DNA of 50,450 bases, taken from NCBI GenBank assembly GCA_019163335.1, contig JAFLKM010000039.1, positions 1 through 50,450 of the forward strand. Direction: 5' to 3'. The notes under the pieces were generated by a model. The model saw only the letters and a program-made list of their open reading frames with translations. It did no database searches and was not told the DNA's origin. Position 1 is the first letter of the stretch, and each line of letters starts with the position of its first letter. The translations under genes and the position numbers were made by a program. Shown one piece after another: positions 34,920-44,168 of this stretch. Origin of the DNA: Desulfobulbaceae bacterium (GTDB taxonomy: Bacteria; Desulfobacterota; Desulfobulbia; Desulfobulbales; Desulfocapsaceae).

Positions 34920-37190
34920 TTACCGATAATAAAGGTGGGGGCTCCCCATGGTCTTCAGGGATTTATAGAGGTTTCGTCGGAAATCACGCCTATCCCAAAT
35001 GCCTTGAATATGACCACGTTTGAGTGCATTCCGGGCTGAATGGTAATCAGGTGGGATGTCTATGCCTGTGGTCTCGCGGATGACCCGATGACCGGCAAAG
35101 CCTATTCGACTGGAGCGGATGGCGAATTGATAGGGGGAGCAACCGAGGAAGCTGGCCACAGGGCCGGCATAGGAGTTATTGTCATAGACGACAATATAGA
35201 GTCCTCCGGCATCAATATATTCCCGGACAGCCATGGTGCATCTCGGCATCTGGGTTACGCCCAAAGTTCCTTCCTGGATACGGATACCGCCTGTTGTATG
35301 GACATAGGAGATCAACGGACGTTTCTTTCGTTTGGCCACGGCACAGGCTTGGATGAATTTTTCTCCTTCAGCTGAGCCCACTGTTCCATTTCTGAAATCG
35401 GAGTAGAGCATACTGACGACTACCCGTATATCCATGATTTGCGCATGGAAGGTTAAATTGCCAGCATTGCGCCCGGTTTTCTTTTTTGATAATTGAAGGC
35501 GCTCGTCATATCCAGTGTATCCGAGCGGATTACCAGCGGTTATTTCAGAATTGAAGAGCCGGATGGAATCCGGATCAAAGATGTTTTTCAAGTACCACTT
35601 GTATTCCAGAGGGAAGTGATGGCCACAGGTTTCGCAAACCCCGGCAAATTCTCCAAACAAGTCCGGCACCCAGAGATCCTTGCAGCCGTATTTTTCGCTG
35701 TTAGGACAGGTGATTGTACGGTCCACATTTGCCAGCGGGCTGGTATAGGTGTCTGTCAGCTCGAGGGGATCTGCAATGGTCGCGGAGCCAGTCTGACCCT
35801 CAGGAGCGGCAAGCTGGGGACGAATGAATTTCTTCTCTTTTTGCTGGGAAAAGAAATCAAGGGCGGTGGTGATGGGAGAGGTAACACGTTTGAGAATAAC
35901 CGTTCCTTCACCAGAGACATCCTTGAAGACCTTCTGCACCTGTTTTTGGTGATTTTTCAGGATATCATAGCGCATGATATAATAAAATTTTTCAGCCCTT
36001 TCCTGCATTTTTCGGAGGAATTTTTCCGTAGGTGAGGGTTGGCCGGTAAACCCAAGCATGGCCATGTTTCGATATTTTCTGGAGCGTTGAACGAGGAGGC
36101 GTTTGATTTCGTCCGGATTAAGGTCCCAGGACACGTCGACCTGAATTTTTTTGGTCTCCGATTCAGCTTTCTTGCGTTTAATCTCGTAGGAGCGGAAAGC
36201 GCGGAAACTTTTAGTGCCCAGGATAACCTTGTCCGTGGCTTGCATTATCTCGGTTCGAAGCAGGGCAAAGAAGGCGAAATCGTCTCTTCTTGCCCCCAGG
36301 TGAGGCTCTTGAATGATATGGTCGATGGTTCCTAGTTCGAGATTGTCTTGCGCCGTCAGCTTGAGCCGTTCGGCGCAGACCTCAATGAGTTCTTTGGGAA
36401 CCTTGTTGCCTTCTCTCACTTTTCCTTCAATGGCTGCCGCACCTTCTGGGGAGATAACGGAATAGTAGCCATGGGAACACATCATTCGATAGTCGGAAAG
36501 GCCTATGGCCTCGGCGCCACCGGATCCGCCTTCGGAAATCAGAGAGATCATTGGAACACGCAGCTTGGCCATGGTGTAAATATTGCGGGCAATTTGCTGG
36601 GCTGCTCCGGGATATTCTTCCACTGGGAAGGAGCCAGGGGTAAAGACGTAGAAATGAATGGGAATCCCTTCGGTCTCTGCAACCTTCATATACCGTAGGG
36701 CTTTCTCGTTGCCCTCTGGCCGGCAGGAGCCACCATTCCGGAACTCCTCGCCATGCCCCGTCTCCTGGCCGATAACCATGACTGAGGCTGTAAAAGGTTT
36801 GTCCTTGATGCGTCTGACAAGGGTGGCCTTGGCGCAAACCATGGCCGGGTCAATGTTGGCATCGCCTTCACCGCCCAGTTCAGTGTAGTCCTCGTAGACG
36901 TTTTCGAGGATATCCTTAAGGCTGAAACGCTGAATGCTGCGGACAATTCGGACCCGCTCCATGGGAGTGAGCTGTTCTTCTGCCCGTTCTTCGAGAAAAC
37001 AGATGGATTCGTGAAGGTTGTTGATCTCACTTGCGAAATGCTCTTCGGTGTGATCATAAACCGTTTGTTTTAATTTTTGACAGGTTTCTTTGAAGCCATC
37101 GAGGTTCCCCCAGTTGGAGTAATCCTTGAGCTGAATCAGATAATTGATCCGTTCTTCGATTTTATGCAGCTGTTTGAGTAATACGTTCAT
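34920..37190 (-). CDS. Fused acetyl-CoA carboxylase carboxyltransferase, alpha-beta order (AccA-AccD)
   Basis: The 756-residue protein joins both carboxyltransferase halves, which move the carboxyl group from biotin to acetyl-CoA (or a related acyl-CoA). Residues 1-75 are a coiled coil; about 75-345 resemble AccA (TASVMVIGQETGHGEE, TPGSFP, ISEGGSGGAEAIGLSD, YSVISPEGAAAI). A variable linker follows, then from about 490 an AccD-like half with a four-Cys zinc ribbon (CPNSEKYGC...CETCGHHF), TTGGIRIQEGTLGVTQMPR and FAGHRVIRETTG. The order is alpha then beta in one chain, unlike the separate Escherichia coli genes. No Shine-Dalgarno sequence precedes the ATG. It follows the biotin-carboxylase-like gene by 96 bases. 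No BCCP gene is in the window. Confidence 0.88.
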   Translation of the reverse strand: MNVLLKQLHKIEERINYLIQLKDYSNWGNLDGFKETCQKLKQTVYDHTEEHFASEINNLHESICFLEERAEEQLTPMERVRIVRSIQRFSLKDILENVYEDYTELGGEGDANIDPAMVCAKATLVRRIKDKPFTASVMVIGQETGHGEEFRNGGSCRPEGNEKALRYMKVAETEGIPIHFYVFTPGSFPVEEYPGAAQQIARNIYTMAKLRVPMISLISEGGSGGAEAIGLSDYRMMCSHGYYSVISPEGAAAIEGKVREGNKVPKELIEVCAERLKLTAQDNLELGTIDHIIQEPHLGARRDDFAFFALLRTEIMQATDKVILGTKSFRAFRSYEIKRKKAESETKKIQVDVSWDLNPDEIKRLLVQRSRKYRNMAMLGFTGQPSPTEKFLRKMQERAEKFYYIMRYDILKNHQKQVQKVFKDVSGEGTVILKRVTSPITTALDFFSQQKEKKFIRPQLAAPEGQTGSATIADPLELTDTYTSPLANVDRTITCPNSEKYGCKDLWVPDLFGEFAGVCETCGHHFPLEYKWYLKNIFDPDSIRLFNSEITAGNPLGYTGYDERLQLSKKKTGRNAGNLTFHAQIMDIRVVVSMLYSDFRNGTVGSAEGEKFIQACAVAKRKKRPLISYVHTTGGIRIQEGTLGVTQMPRCTMAVREYIDAGGLYIVVYDNNSYAGPVASFLGCSPYQFAIRSSRIGFAGHRVIRETTGIDIPPDYHSARNALKRGHIQGIWDRRDFRRNLYKSLKTMGSPHLYYR

Positions 37191-37286
37191 AGGGAGGATG
37201 CTGTTGCAGGTTGCATGTGGTCAATGTGTTAACGTATTCTGGAAGGGGGTGAGCTTATGTATCCAGAAAAACACATCACTAGACTG

Positions 37287-38702
37287 TTAAAAGGTCAGCA
37301 GGCGGTTCAGGTTGAGTTTCAGATAGTCGAGGTTGGTGATTATCGGGCGGCCATGCGAATCCTTGCCTTGAATAACAATTTCATCAATAAACTGTTCGGC
37401 CCGCTTTTTAGCCTCGTCCATGGAGTCTCCCCACACCAGAGCCAATGCCAGATTGGGATCATATTCACTGGGGATCCGATATTCCCGGTCAGAAGGGACG
37501 TGCGAATACACGGTTGACCAGTCATATTGGGGGAAATGAAAGTTGGTAATAGTGCCAATCCATGGCGCAAAACCGCGCCGGGTGTCTTCTGCGACAATGC
37601 GCAGTTCAATGGAAGCCCCTTTAAACTCGATGGATTTCTGTTTGTAGCCGATTTTTTCACCGAGGCCCAGACGAATCTGTTCCCGAATCAGATTCGGATG
37701 TTGATTGTCTAGATAGCTGATACGGGCAGAGACGTCATTTTCTACCTGGATTCTGGTGTTGACCTCCAGCAGATAGGGCTGGCCCGACCTGCTGACAATC
37801 CATTCCCAGGTGCCGACGTTGTCGTAGCGGACATGGGCCGCAAGTTTCAGGGAGTAGTCAACGACCTGGTCCAGGACTTTTTGTTCATCAAAATCATAGT
37901 TGAAGCAGGAACGATGGAATCCCGGCGCTGCTTCCACCCGCTTTTGACGACCGGTCGACTGGATGGTACAGTTTCGGGAACCGAAGTGAATGCGCTCGCC
38001 ATGGCGGGAACAGACCAGTTGCACCTCAAGATGGTTATAATCCCGCAGACATTGTTCGATGAGTACACCGCCATCGCCGAACTGGCGTTTGGCATAGTTC
38101 TGTACTTGCCGGTAGATACGCCGGAACTGTTCGATCTCGGTGACCTCTTCGATGCCCATGCCGCCCCCGCCTGCGGCTGCCTTGACCAGAATGGAAGGGG
38201 CCTTGATGTCCCGGGCCAGTTGGTCATCCATGAGTCGCTGGGCTATCTCTTCGGCCTCCATCTCGTTGTAGATGGGGCTGTCGGTGCCGGGAATGGTGGG
38301 GATTTGCAGCTGATTAGCAACCCGCTTGGTGTTGATTTTGTCGCCCAGGCTCTTGATTACTTCCCAATTTGGCCCGATAAAGGTAAGGGGGCGGTCGCGA
38401 AGGCTTGCCCGTCTGGCAAAACGATAGTCTTCCGAGAAAAAACCATATCCGGGATGGATGGCCGTGCAATGGGTATGGTCAGCAACAGCAAAGATGTCGT
38501 TGGGTTCGCTATAACTGGTAATCCGCCAGGCGTTCTGGTCAATGCCGCTGGTGCGGTTGAGCCTGACGTGCTCTGAGTCCTGATCGGCCTCTGTATAGAC
38601 CACAATGTACTCGAGGCCCAGATCTTTGCAGGCATTCATGATGCGGATCGCAATCTCACCCCGGTTGGCGATGAGAACCTTTCCTTGCAAGCTGTTACTC
38701 AT
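37287..38702 (-). CDS. Divergent biotin carboxylase-like protein (AccC family)
   Basis: The 471-residue ATP-grasp protein aligns with AccC over its length: VLIANRGEIAIRI (9-21), HPGYGFFSED (83-92), KAAAGGGGMGIE (174-185), EVNTRIQVEN (313-322) and ELRIVAED (366-373). Biotin carboxylase makes carboxybiotin from bicarbonate and ATP. The key R317, E321 and R368 are present. The usual Arg of GGGGRG is M182, the RRHQK motif is replaced by STGRQK (249-254), and VEHP reads VEND. It is encoded just upstream of the fused carboxyltransferase and surely works with it, but the altered sites make the standard substrate uncertain. It has no biotinyl domain of its own. Confidence 0.82.
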   Translation of the reverse strand: MSNSLQGKVLIANRGEIAIRIMNACKDLGLEYIVVYTEADQDSEHVRLNRTSGIDQNAWRITSYSEPNDIFAVADHTHCTAIHPGYGFFSEDYRFARRASLRDRPLTFIGPNWEVIKSLGDKINTKRVANQLQIPTIPGTDSPIYNEMEAEEIAQRLMDDQLARDIKAPSILVKAAAGGGGMGIEEVTEIEQFRRIYRQVQNYAKRQFGDGGVLIEQCLRDYNHLEVQLVCSRHGERIHFGSRNCTIQSTGRQKRVEAAPGFHRSCFNYDFDEQKVLDQVVDYSLKLAAHVRYDNVGTWEWIVSRSGQPYLLEVNTRIQVENDVSARISYLDNQHPNLIREQIRLGLGEKIGYKQKSIEFKGASIELRIVAEDTRRGFAPWIGTITNFHFPQYDWSTVYSHVPSDREYRIPSEYDPNLALALVWGDSMDEAKKRAEQFIDEIVIQGKDSHGRPIITNLDYLKLNLNRLLTF

Positions 38703-38903
38703 ATTATTTTGATGGTTTTATTTGAAAGGCGAATGAATTGATGTCGATGGAGAAATGTCGACAATTCTTACATTTTTTATTTTTGCAAAAGAATAAACTC
38801 GGATTACTATAGTCATATCATAGCAATTAGAAAAGAAAAAATGTATTCTGTCTTGTCTCCTCTCCTGTTCTTCCTGTCATCTTTGACGACGTTGACGATT
38901 ACG

Positions 38904-38930
38904 GTGACAAGAGGGAGGTGCTGGTATAAT
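38904..38930 (+). promoter_or_regulatory. Extended -10 promoter of corC
   Basis: TATAAT (38925-38930) is preceded by TGG, forming an extended -10, with GTGACA (38904-38909) 15 bases upstream as a near-consensus -35. It lies 66 bases before corC in the divergent region 38703-38996, which holds no gene. Confidence 0.6.
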
Positions 38931-38996
38931 GCTTTTTCTTTCAAATTTCCATGAAATATTTCGAGGATGGCTTGATGTTGAAGTTAAAAGGATGAA

Positions 38997-39887
38997 ATGG
39001 CAGAAAAAACAATGAGTAAGGATAAACACTCGGAACAGTCGGAGCCTGCCGAGCATAAAGGAGTCTTCCAGCGTCTGGCAGCCCTGTTGCCCGGGCGGAC
39101 CCCTGACACCACCGAGGCCCTGGAACAGGAAATTCAGGAGTTGCTGGAGGAAGGAGAAGAGCAGGGCCTGATCAGCAGCATGGAAGAGAAAATGATCAAC
39201 TCGATCTTTGATTTTCGGGACACCCGGGTTGGCGAGATCATGACTCCGGCGGTGGAGATCGAGGCGGCAGAAGAGAATACCTCCCTTGCTGATCTGGTGG
39301 AGTTCTTTGTAGAAAAAGAGTTTGCCCGGGTTCCGGTGTACCGGGAGACCCTGGATCACATTGTAGGGATTCTCCATGTCAAGAATCTGTTAAAGATTTT
39401 TTCAGCGGCCTCACAGGAAACCCCCCTTTCAGAACTCTTGAATCCGCCCTATTTTATCGATGAAAAAAAACTGATTGTCGATTTACTGGTCGAGTTTCAA
39501 AAACGGAAAGTTCATATGGCCATGGTGATCGATGAGTTTGGCTCGGTTCGAGGGCTTGTTACCCTTGAGGACGTCCTGGAAGAGATTGTCGGTGAGATTG
39601 ACGATGAGCATGATGTTGATGATGGCGATGAGATTGAGGAGCTTGGGCTGGACGCCATTCTGGTGCATGCCAGGGTTGACATCGAAGAGGTGGAGGAGCG
39701 CTTTCAGATGGAGATGCCGCCCGGGCCATACGAATCCGTGGGCGGTCTGGTGGTTCATGCCCTGGGCCGGCTTGCCGTTCCTGGTGATCAGGTGGATGTG
39801 GGAGGGTTGCGTTTTTTGGTGCAGACGGCAAGCAGGCGTCATATCAAGATGGTGCGCATTGCCCGTCTGACTGATGATGCTGTGTAA
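38997..39887 (+). CDS. corC: CorC/HlyC-type CBS-pair protein
   Basis: The 296-residue cytoplasmic protein has an acidic N-terminal region, a CBS pair at about residues 65-205 (DTRVGEIMTPAVEI, FARVPVYRETLDHIVGILHVKNLL, MAMVIDEFGSVRGLVTLEDVLEEIVGEI) and the CorC_HlyC domain at about 215-290. In Escherichia coli CorC (YbeX) is linked to magnesium/cobalt efflux and ribosome maturation and is followed by lnt, as here. The ribosome binding site is AAAAGGATGAA. Its stop overlaps the lnt start. Confidence 0.9.
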   Translation: MAEKTMSKDKHSEQSEPAEHKGVFQRLAALLPGRTPDTTEALEQEIQELLEEGEEQGLISSMEEKMINSIFDFRDTRVGEIMTPAVEIEAAEENTSLADLVEFFVEKEFARVPVYRETLDHIVGILHVKNLLKIFSAASQETPLSELLNPPYFIDEKKLIVDLLVEFQKRKVHMAMVIDEFGSVRGLVTLEDVLEEIVGEIDDEHDVDDGDEIEELGLDAILVHARVDIEEVEERFQMEMPPGPYESVGGLVVHALGRLAVPGDQVDVGGLRFLVQTASRRHIKMVRIARLTDDAV

Positions 39888-41592
39888 TTTCAGCCGGACG
39901 GCTCGGCCCCCTGAGGCTGTTTTCTCTTCAGGGGGGCAATTAGTGGCGGTTTCCATGACTGCCGTGATGCTTTGGCTGGCGTTTCCCGGCGGTGGCGGAT
40001 TCTGGCCGCTGTTGTTTGTTGCCCTGGCCCCCTTTCTTTTGGTGGTCATGGGGGCAAAGACTGCGCGACAGGCTGGGATCCTTGGCATGCTGCTTGGGCT
40101 GGTTCATTTCGCCGCGCTGCTCTACTGGATTGTCATTGTCCTTGGGCATTACGGGGGGCTGCCGCTGTATCTGGCTGTCTTGGCCCTTCTGCTTCTTGCT
40201 TTGTACATGAGTTTGTATCTGGCCATTTTTGCGATGGTTGTGCGGTTGTTTTTTCTCCGGTGTCCAGCCTCGTGTGCCCTCTGGCTGATCCCCGCTACTT
40301 GGGTTGCCCTTGACTGGTGCCGTTCTTTTCTGTTCTCAGGTTTCCCCTGGATGGACCCGGGGTATGGTCTGGCCCAGGTTCCCTGGCTGCTTCAGTCGGC
40401 GGATCTCTGGGGCCATCATGGCCTGGGGTTTGTTTTGGTGCTGCTGAACACCCTGGCTGCTCTGCTGTGCAGGGAAGGTACTCAAAAAAGAGGACAGCTT
40501 GGCTTGATGATCCCTGTTTTTTGCCTCTGTGGCGGTGTTGCCCTGTACTCATTCCTGCGCTGGCAGGAAGTCGGCAAGCAGATCGAGCAGCAGGTCCAGA
40601 AGGGGGCGACCATGCGGGTTGGTGTGGTGCAGGGGAACATTGCCCAGGATTTGAAATGGTCTTCTGGATTGCAGGAGAAGACCCTGGCCAATTATGTCGG
40701 CCAAAGCCGTGGCCTTTTTGAGCGAGATCGGCCAGCCTTGTTGATCTGGCCGGAGACTGCCCTGCCATTTTATCCTTCCGGTCATCCTCTGATGCAATCG
40801 TTACGTGACTTTACCAGGCAGTGGAATATCTCCCTGCTCACCGGAGCGCCTTGGGTTGAAATGGGGAGCGAGGACAAAAGGCCGGGGGGAGAGACAATGC
40901 AAGGGAAAGAGGACAGTCGTAGATGGACTGGCGCTGCTTCCGGGGTGGATGAGGGAGGCGGGGCAGAGAACAGTGATCGGAAAAAGCCGCACTACTATAA
41001 CAGCGCGCTTCTGATGGATCCCCATGGCTCCATCGTCGATGGGTATTCAAAAAGCCACCTGGTGCCCTATGGCGAGTACGTTCCGCTGAAAAAAATGCTC
41101 CCCTTTCTTGCTCCGGTGGTGGAGGCGGCAGGTGATTTTAGCCCGGGAGTGATTTCCCATGCCCTTGATTGTCAGAAAGCCAGGATTGGGGTGTTAATCT
41201 GTTTTGAATCTATTTTTCCAGAGATTGCCCGGAAATGGGTGGGAGTCAAGGCCAATCTTCTTGTAAATCTGACCAATGATGCCTGGTACGGCCGCTCCAG
41301 TGCCCCGCATCACAGTCTTGCAATGACGGTGCTGCGGGCCGTGGAAACCAGGCGTTCTCTGGTCCGGGCAGCCAATACCGGGTTCTCCGGATTCATTGAT
41401 CCCTTGGGGCAGGTGCAGAGTGTGTCGCCTTTGTTTGAACCCTGGGCCGAGACTGCCGAGCTTGTCCTTATGGAGGAGGAGACCTGGTTTGTCCGCTGGG
41501 GCTATCTCTTTCCCCCCTGCTGTCTGGTGCTGGTGGTTGCTTTCCTGATCTGGATTGCCCTGCGTAATCCTTGCTCAAGACGTTTTTCCTGA
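39874..41592 (+). CDS. lnt: Apolipoprotein N-acyltransferase
   Basis: The 572-residue inner-membrane enzyme adds the third acyl chain to lipoproteins, after Lgt and Lsp. About six to eight helices cover residues 30-235; a nitrilase-like periplasmic domain follows and holds the triad Glu in LIWPETALPF, Lys in SKSHLVPYGEY and Cys in GVLICFESIFPE. A final helix lies near 545-565. It is longer than the Escherichia coli protein (512), mainly because of a hydrophilic insert of about 35 residues (about 333-370, Gly/Glu/Arg-rich) between the Glu and Lys motifs. The ATG at 39874 overlaps corC by 14 bases; later starts at 39942 (GTG) and 39957 are possible. Confidence 0.92.
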   Translation: MMLCNFSRTARPPEAVFSSGGQLVAVSMTAVMLWLAFPGGGGFWPLLFVALAPFLLVVMGAKTARQAGILGMLLGLVHFAALLYWIVIVLGHYGGLPLYLAVLALLLLALYMSLYLAIFAMVVRLFFLRCPASCALWLIPATWVALDWCRSFLFSGFPWMDPGYGLAQVPWLLQSADLWGHHGLGFVLVLLNTLAALLCREGTQKRGQLGLMIPVFCLCGGVALYSFLRWQEVGKQIEQQVQKGATMRVGVVQGNIAQDLKWSSGLQEKTLANYVGQSRGLFERDRPALLIWPETALPFYPSGHPLMQSLRDFTRQWNISLLTGAPWVEMGSEDKRPGGETMQGKEDSRRWTGAASGVDEGGGAENSDRKKPHYYNSALLMDPHGSIVDGYSKSHLVPYGEYVPLKKMLPFLAPVVEAAGDFSPGVISHALDCQKARIGVLICFESIFPEIARKWVGVKANLLVNLTNDAWYGRSSAPHHSLAMTVLRAVETRRSLVRAANTGFSGFIDPLGQVQSVSPLFEPWAETAELVLMEEETWFVRWGYLFPPCCLVLVVAFLIWIALRNPCSRRFS

Positions 41593-41641
41593 AATCAGAA
41601 TTTTTTGATTTTTTAATACATATTTTTTATGGGGAGTTTTT

Positions 41642-42752
41642 ATGTCAACAGAAACAGGTGCTGCAATATCCAAGCAAAGGCTTCAGGAAATGAAGGGAAG
41701 AATGCTTGCCTTGAAGGAGCATCTTTGACCTGGATCACAAAAAAGAGGAACTGGAGCGACTGGAGCAGCAGACCCTGGCCCCTAATTTCTGGAATGATAC
41801 CGAAGTGGCCACCAAGGTCCATAAAGAGCATGGTCAACTGCAGGAGATAGTGAAGAACTGGGAGACCAGATGGGAAGAGATCCAGGAACTGGAGCTGCTC
41901 CTTGATCTGGCCACGGAAGAGAATGATGCCGAGATGGAGCATGAGGTTGCAGGCAGTCTGGACGCGCTCCAGGATGGCATTGCCGTGGCGGAAGTGGAGT
42001 GTATGCTCAGCGGCGAACATGATGCCAATAATGCAATCATGGATATTCATGCCGGTGCCGGCGGTACCGAGGCCCAGGACTGGGTGAGCATTCTCATGCG
42101 GATGTACTTGCGCTGGGCTGAACAAAAGGGCTTTAAGTCTGATATCCTTGATTATCAACCCGGTGATGAGGCCGGCGTTAAAAGCGTGATCCTGATGATC
42201 ACTGGCCATAATGCCTATGGCTATCTGCGTTCGGAGGTGGGGATTCATCGTCTGGTGCGGATCTCGCCTTTTGATGCCACCGGTCGTCGCCACACCTCGT
42301 TTTCGTCGGTGATGGTCATGCCCGAGCTGGATGATACCATTGAGGTTGATATCATCGATAAAGATTTGCGCATTGACACCTATCGTGCCAGTGGGTCCGG
42401 CGGTCAGCATGTCAACAAAACCGATTCGGCCATCCGCATTACCCATCTGCCCAGCGGGATTGTCGTCCAGTGTCAGAATGAACGTTCCCAGCACCGCAAC
42501 AAGGATATGGCCATGAAGATGCTGACCTCTCGTCTCTATGAGCTTGGCCGGGAAAAACAGGCCGAGACCAAGGAGGATCTGCATGGTGATAAAAAGGGGA
42601 TTTCCTGGGGCAGTCAGATCCGTTCCTATGTCCTGCAGCCTTACCGTTTGATCAAGGATCATCGGACGGATGTGGAGGTTGGCAATGTGGATGCGGTGCT
42701 CGACGGCAACCTCGATCCTTTTATCAAGGCCTATCTGCTATGGGAAAAGTAA
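41642..42752 (+). CDS. prfB: Peptide chain release factor 2, made by programmed +1 frameshift
   Basis: RF2 ends translation at UGA and UAA. The first 28 codons (from ATG 41642) end at an in-frame TGA (41726-41728); shifting +1 on CTT continues with GAC at 41727 for 341 more codons, giving 369 residues. The joined protein has the RF2 specificity motif SPF in RISPFDATGRRHTSF and the catalytic GGQ at residues 253-255. Length and positions match Escherichia coli RF2 (365 residues). GGGGAG precedes the start. Confidence 0.95.
41714..41729 (+). promoter_or_regulatory. prfB autoregulatory frameshift site
   Basis: AAGGAGCATCTTTGAC holds the internal Shine-Dalgarno-like AAGGAG three bases before the slippery CTT and the UGA stop followed by C. 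This is the canonical element by which RF2 shortage raises its own synthesis. Confidence 0.95.
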
Positions 42753-42773
42753 GGGATGGATTGCCAGCCTCGA

Positions 42774-42846
42774 TGAGCGGAATAAGTACCTTTTGCAGAT
42801 TATTACCTTGTAAAAAAAACAAGAAAATAATTTGTAAGGCACTCAT
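42774..42846. repeat. Palindromic intergenic repeat, copy 2
   Basis: This repeat resembles 10889-10960 along its whole length: it starts TGAGCGGAATAAGT, has the centre CCTTGTAAAAAAAACAAG and ends GTAAGGCACTCAT. Arms that differ from copy 1 largely still pair (GCAGATTATT with AATAATTTGT). It lies just after prfB, as copy 1 lies just after actP. Confidence 0.75.
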
Positions 42847-42896
42847 TGTTCCATTTCGTTGCTGTGGCAGAGTGCAAGACCGCATTGCCTCCCGTG

Positions 42897-44168
42897 ATGA
42901 GTTCGATGAATTCCTGCGCTAAGTGCGGGGCCTGCACCGTTGTCTGTCCAGTCCATCGGGTGACCGGGCAGGAGGGGCATACGGCCCGGGGCAAACTCCA
43001 TCTGGCCTTGCTTGCTGACTTGCCCGGCAAGGGTGTAGTTTTTGAGGATATCTTTTCCAAGTGCCTGCTTTGCGGGGCCTGCGCCTCTGTCTGTCCACGG
43101 GACATCGATGTCTGCCGGCAGGTGGTGCAGTCCCGGGCGGCATTCCCAGCCATTTCCGGTGCCCATGGCTATGAAAAGTATCTGGCCCGCAAGGTGCTCA
43201 GCCATCCTGAAATTCTTGCCCCCATGCGGATACTGGGCCGGGTTGGAGCCCGACTGCTTCTGAAATATCTGCCTGAAGACAGCGGGCTGAGATTACGCCT
43301 GGCCCTGTTTCATCAAGACGCTGAAGCGGTTCCGGCGGATGAGAATTTTCCTGCGGCGCCGCACGTCCTGGACTCAAATGAAGGACTGATCTGTTTCCCC
43401 GGTTGTTCTGCCCGCTATCTTTACCCAGAAATTCTTTCATCCTGTGATTCCCTTGTGGCTGGTCTCGGTCAGGCCCTGTCCATCCCGGCGGGCTTGTCCT
43501 GTTGCGGTCTTGCGGCCTTTGCCGCTGGAGACCGGCAGGAGGCGGAAAGGTGTGCCCGCAATAACATTATTGTCCTTGAGCAGAGCAGTGGGCCGATTCT
43601 GGTCTCTTGTGCCTCCTGTTACGCCCATCTGTGCCGGTATGGGGATCTCTTTGCAGATGATCCGGTGTGGCGCAACAAGGCTGAAGGCGTCAAGGCGCGC
43701 CTGGTGGAAATCAGTTGTTTTCTTGATCGCCAACCGGCATCCGGTGTGATCCCGGCCTGCACTGCGTCCCCGGTAACTGGTGGGAAAAAGGTGCGGGTTT
43801 ACTACCATGATCCCTGCCATTTACGTCATGGCCTTATCGGTACAAAGATTATCGCAGAACCGCGCCGGGTCCTTGCCCGTAATCCCCAACTGGAGCTGCT
43901 TGAACTCCCCGATGGCCCTCAGTGCTGTGGCCAGGGCGGCCTTTTTCATATCAGCGCTCCCGAGATCTCGGCGGTGATTCGCGATACCCTGGCAGCAAAG
44001 GTGTTGGCCCTGGCCCCGGAGGTGATTACCAGTACCTGCTCCGGATGCCTGATGCAGTGGCGTGTTGCTGTGGAGGTGGCGGGCGCGGGAAGCCGGGTGC
44101 GGGTACTCCATCTTGCCGAACTTCTGGCGGAATCGGCGGTTGAGAGAGTCAATGGAACAGGACCTTGA
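42897..44168 (+). CDS. GlcF-like (Fe-S)-binding CCG-domain protein
   Basis: The 423-residue protein resembles the iron-sulfur subunit of glycolate/lactate oxidases. It has two 4Fe-4S motifs (CAKCGACTVVCP at about residue 8 and CLLCGACASVCP at about 57) and two CCG domains (CFPGCSARYLYP...SCCGL and HDPCHLRHG...QCCGQGG), then STCSGCLMQW. Such proteins pass electrons from 2-hydroxy acid oxidation to a quinone or another acceptor. No FAD subunit (GlcD/LldD) is adjacent, so its substrate is open. The start is uncertain: ATG 42897 lacks a Shine-Dalgarno sequence, and an in-frame TTG at 42846 lies at the edge of the palindromic repeat. Confidence 0.85.
   Translation: MSSMNSCAKCGACTVVCPVHRVTGQEGHTARGKLHLALLADLPGKGVVFEDIFSKCLLCGACASVCPRDIDVCRQVVQSRAAFPAISGAHGYEKYLARKVLSHPEILAPMRILGRVGARLLLKYLPEDSGLRLRLALFHQDAEAVPADENFPAAPHVLDSNEGLICFPGCSARYLYPEILSSCDSLVAGLGQALSIPAGLSCCGLAAFAAGDRQEAERCARNNIIVLEQSSGPILVSCASCYAHLCRYGDLFADDPVWRNKAEGVKARLVEISCFLDRQPASGVIPACTASPVTGGKKVRVYYHDPCHLRHGLIGTKIIAEPRRVLARNPQLELLELPDGPQCCGQGGLFHISAPEISAVIRDTLAAKVLALAPEVITSTCSGCLMQWRVAVEVAGAGSRVRVLHLAELLAESAVERVNGTGP

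Noticed and set aside
41640-42662. 340-codon open frame opposite prfB
   Set aside because: Antisense shadow of prfB, which is fully supported by the frameshift, SPF and GGQ motifs.
42846-42896. TTG 42846 as the start of the GlcF-like gene
   Set aside because: It would place the start within or at the edge of a palindromic repeat with only a weak ribosome binding site; ATG 42897 gives a normal N terminus before the first Fe-S motif. Not fully excluded.
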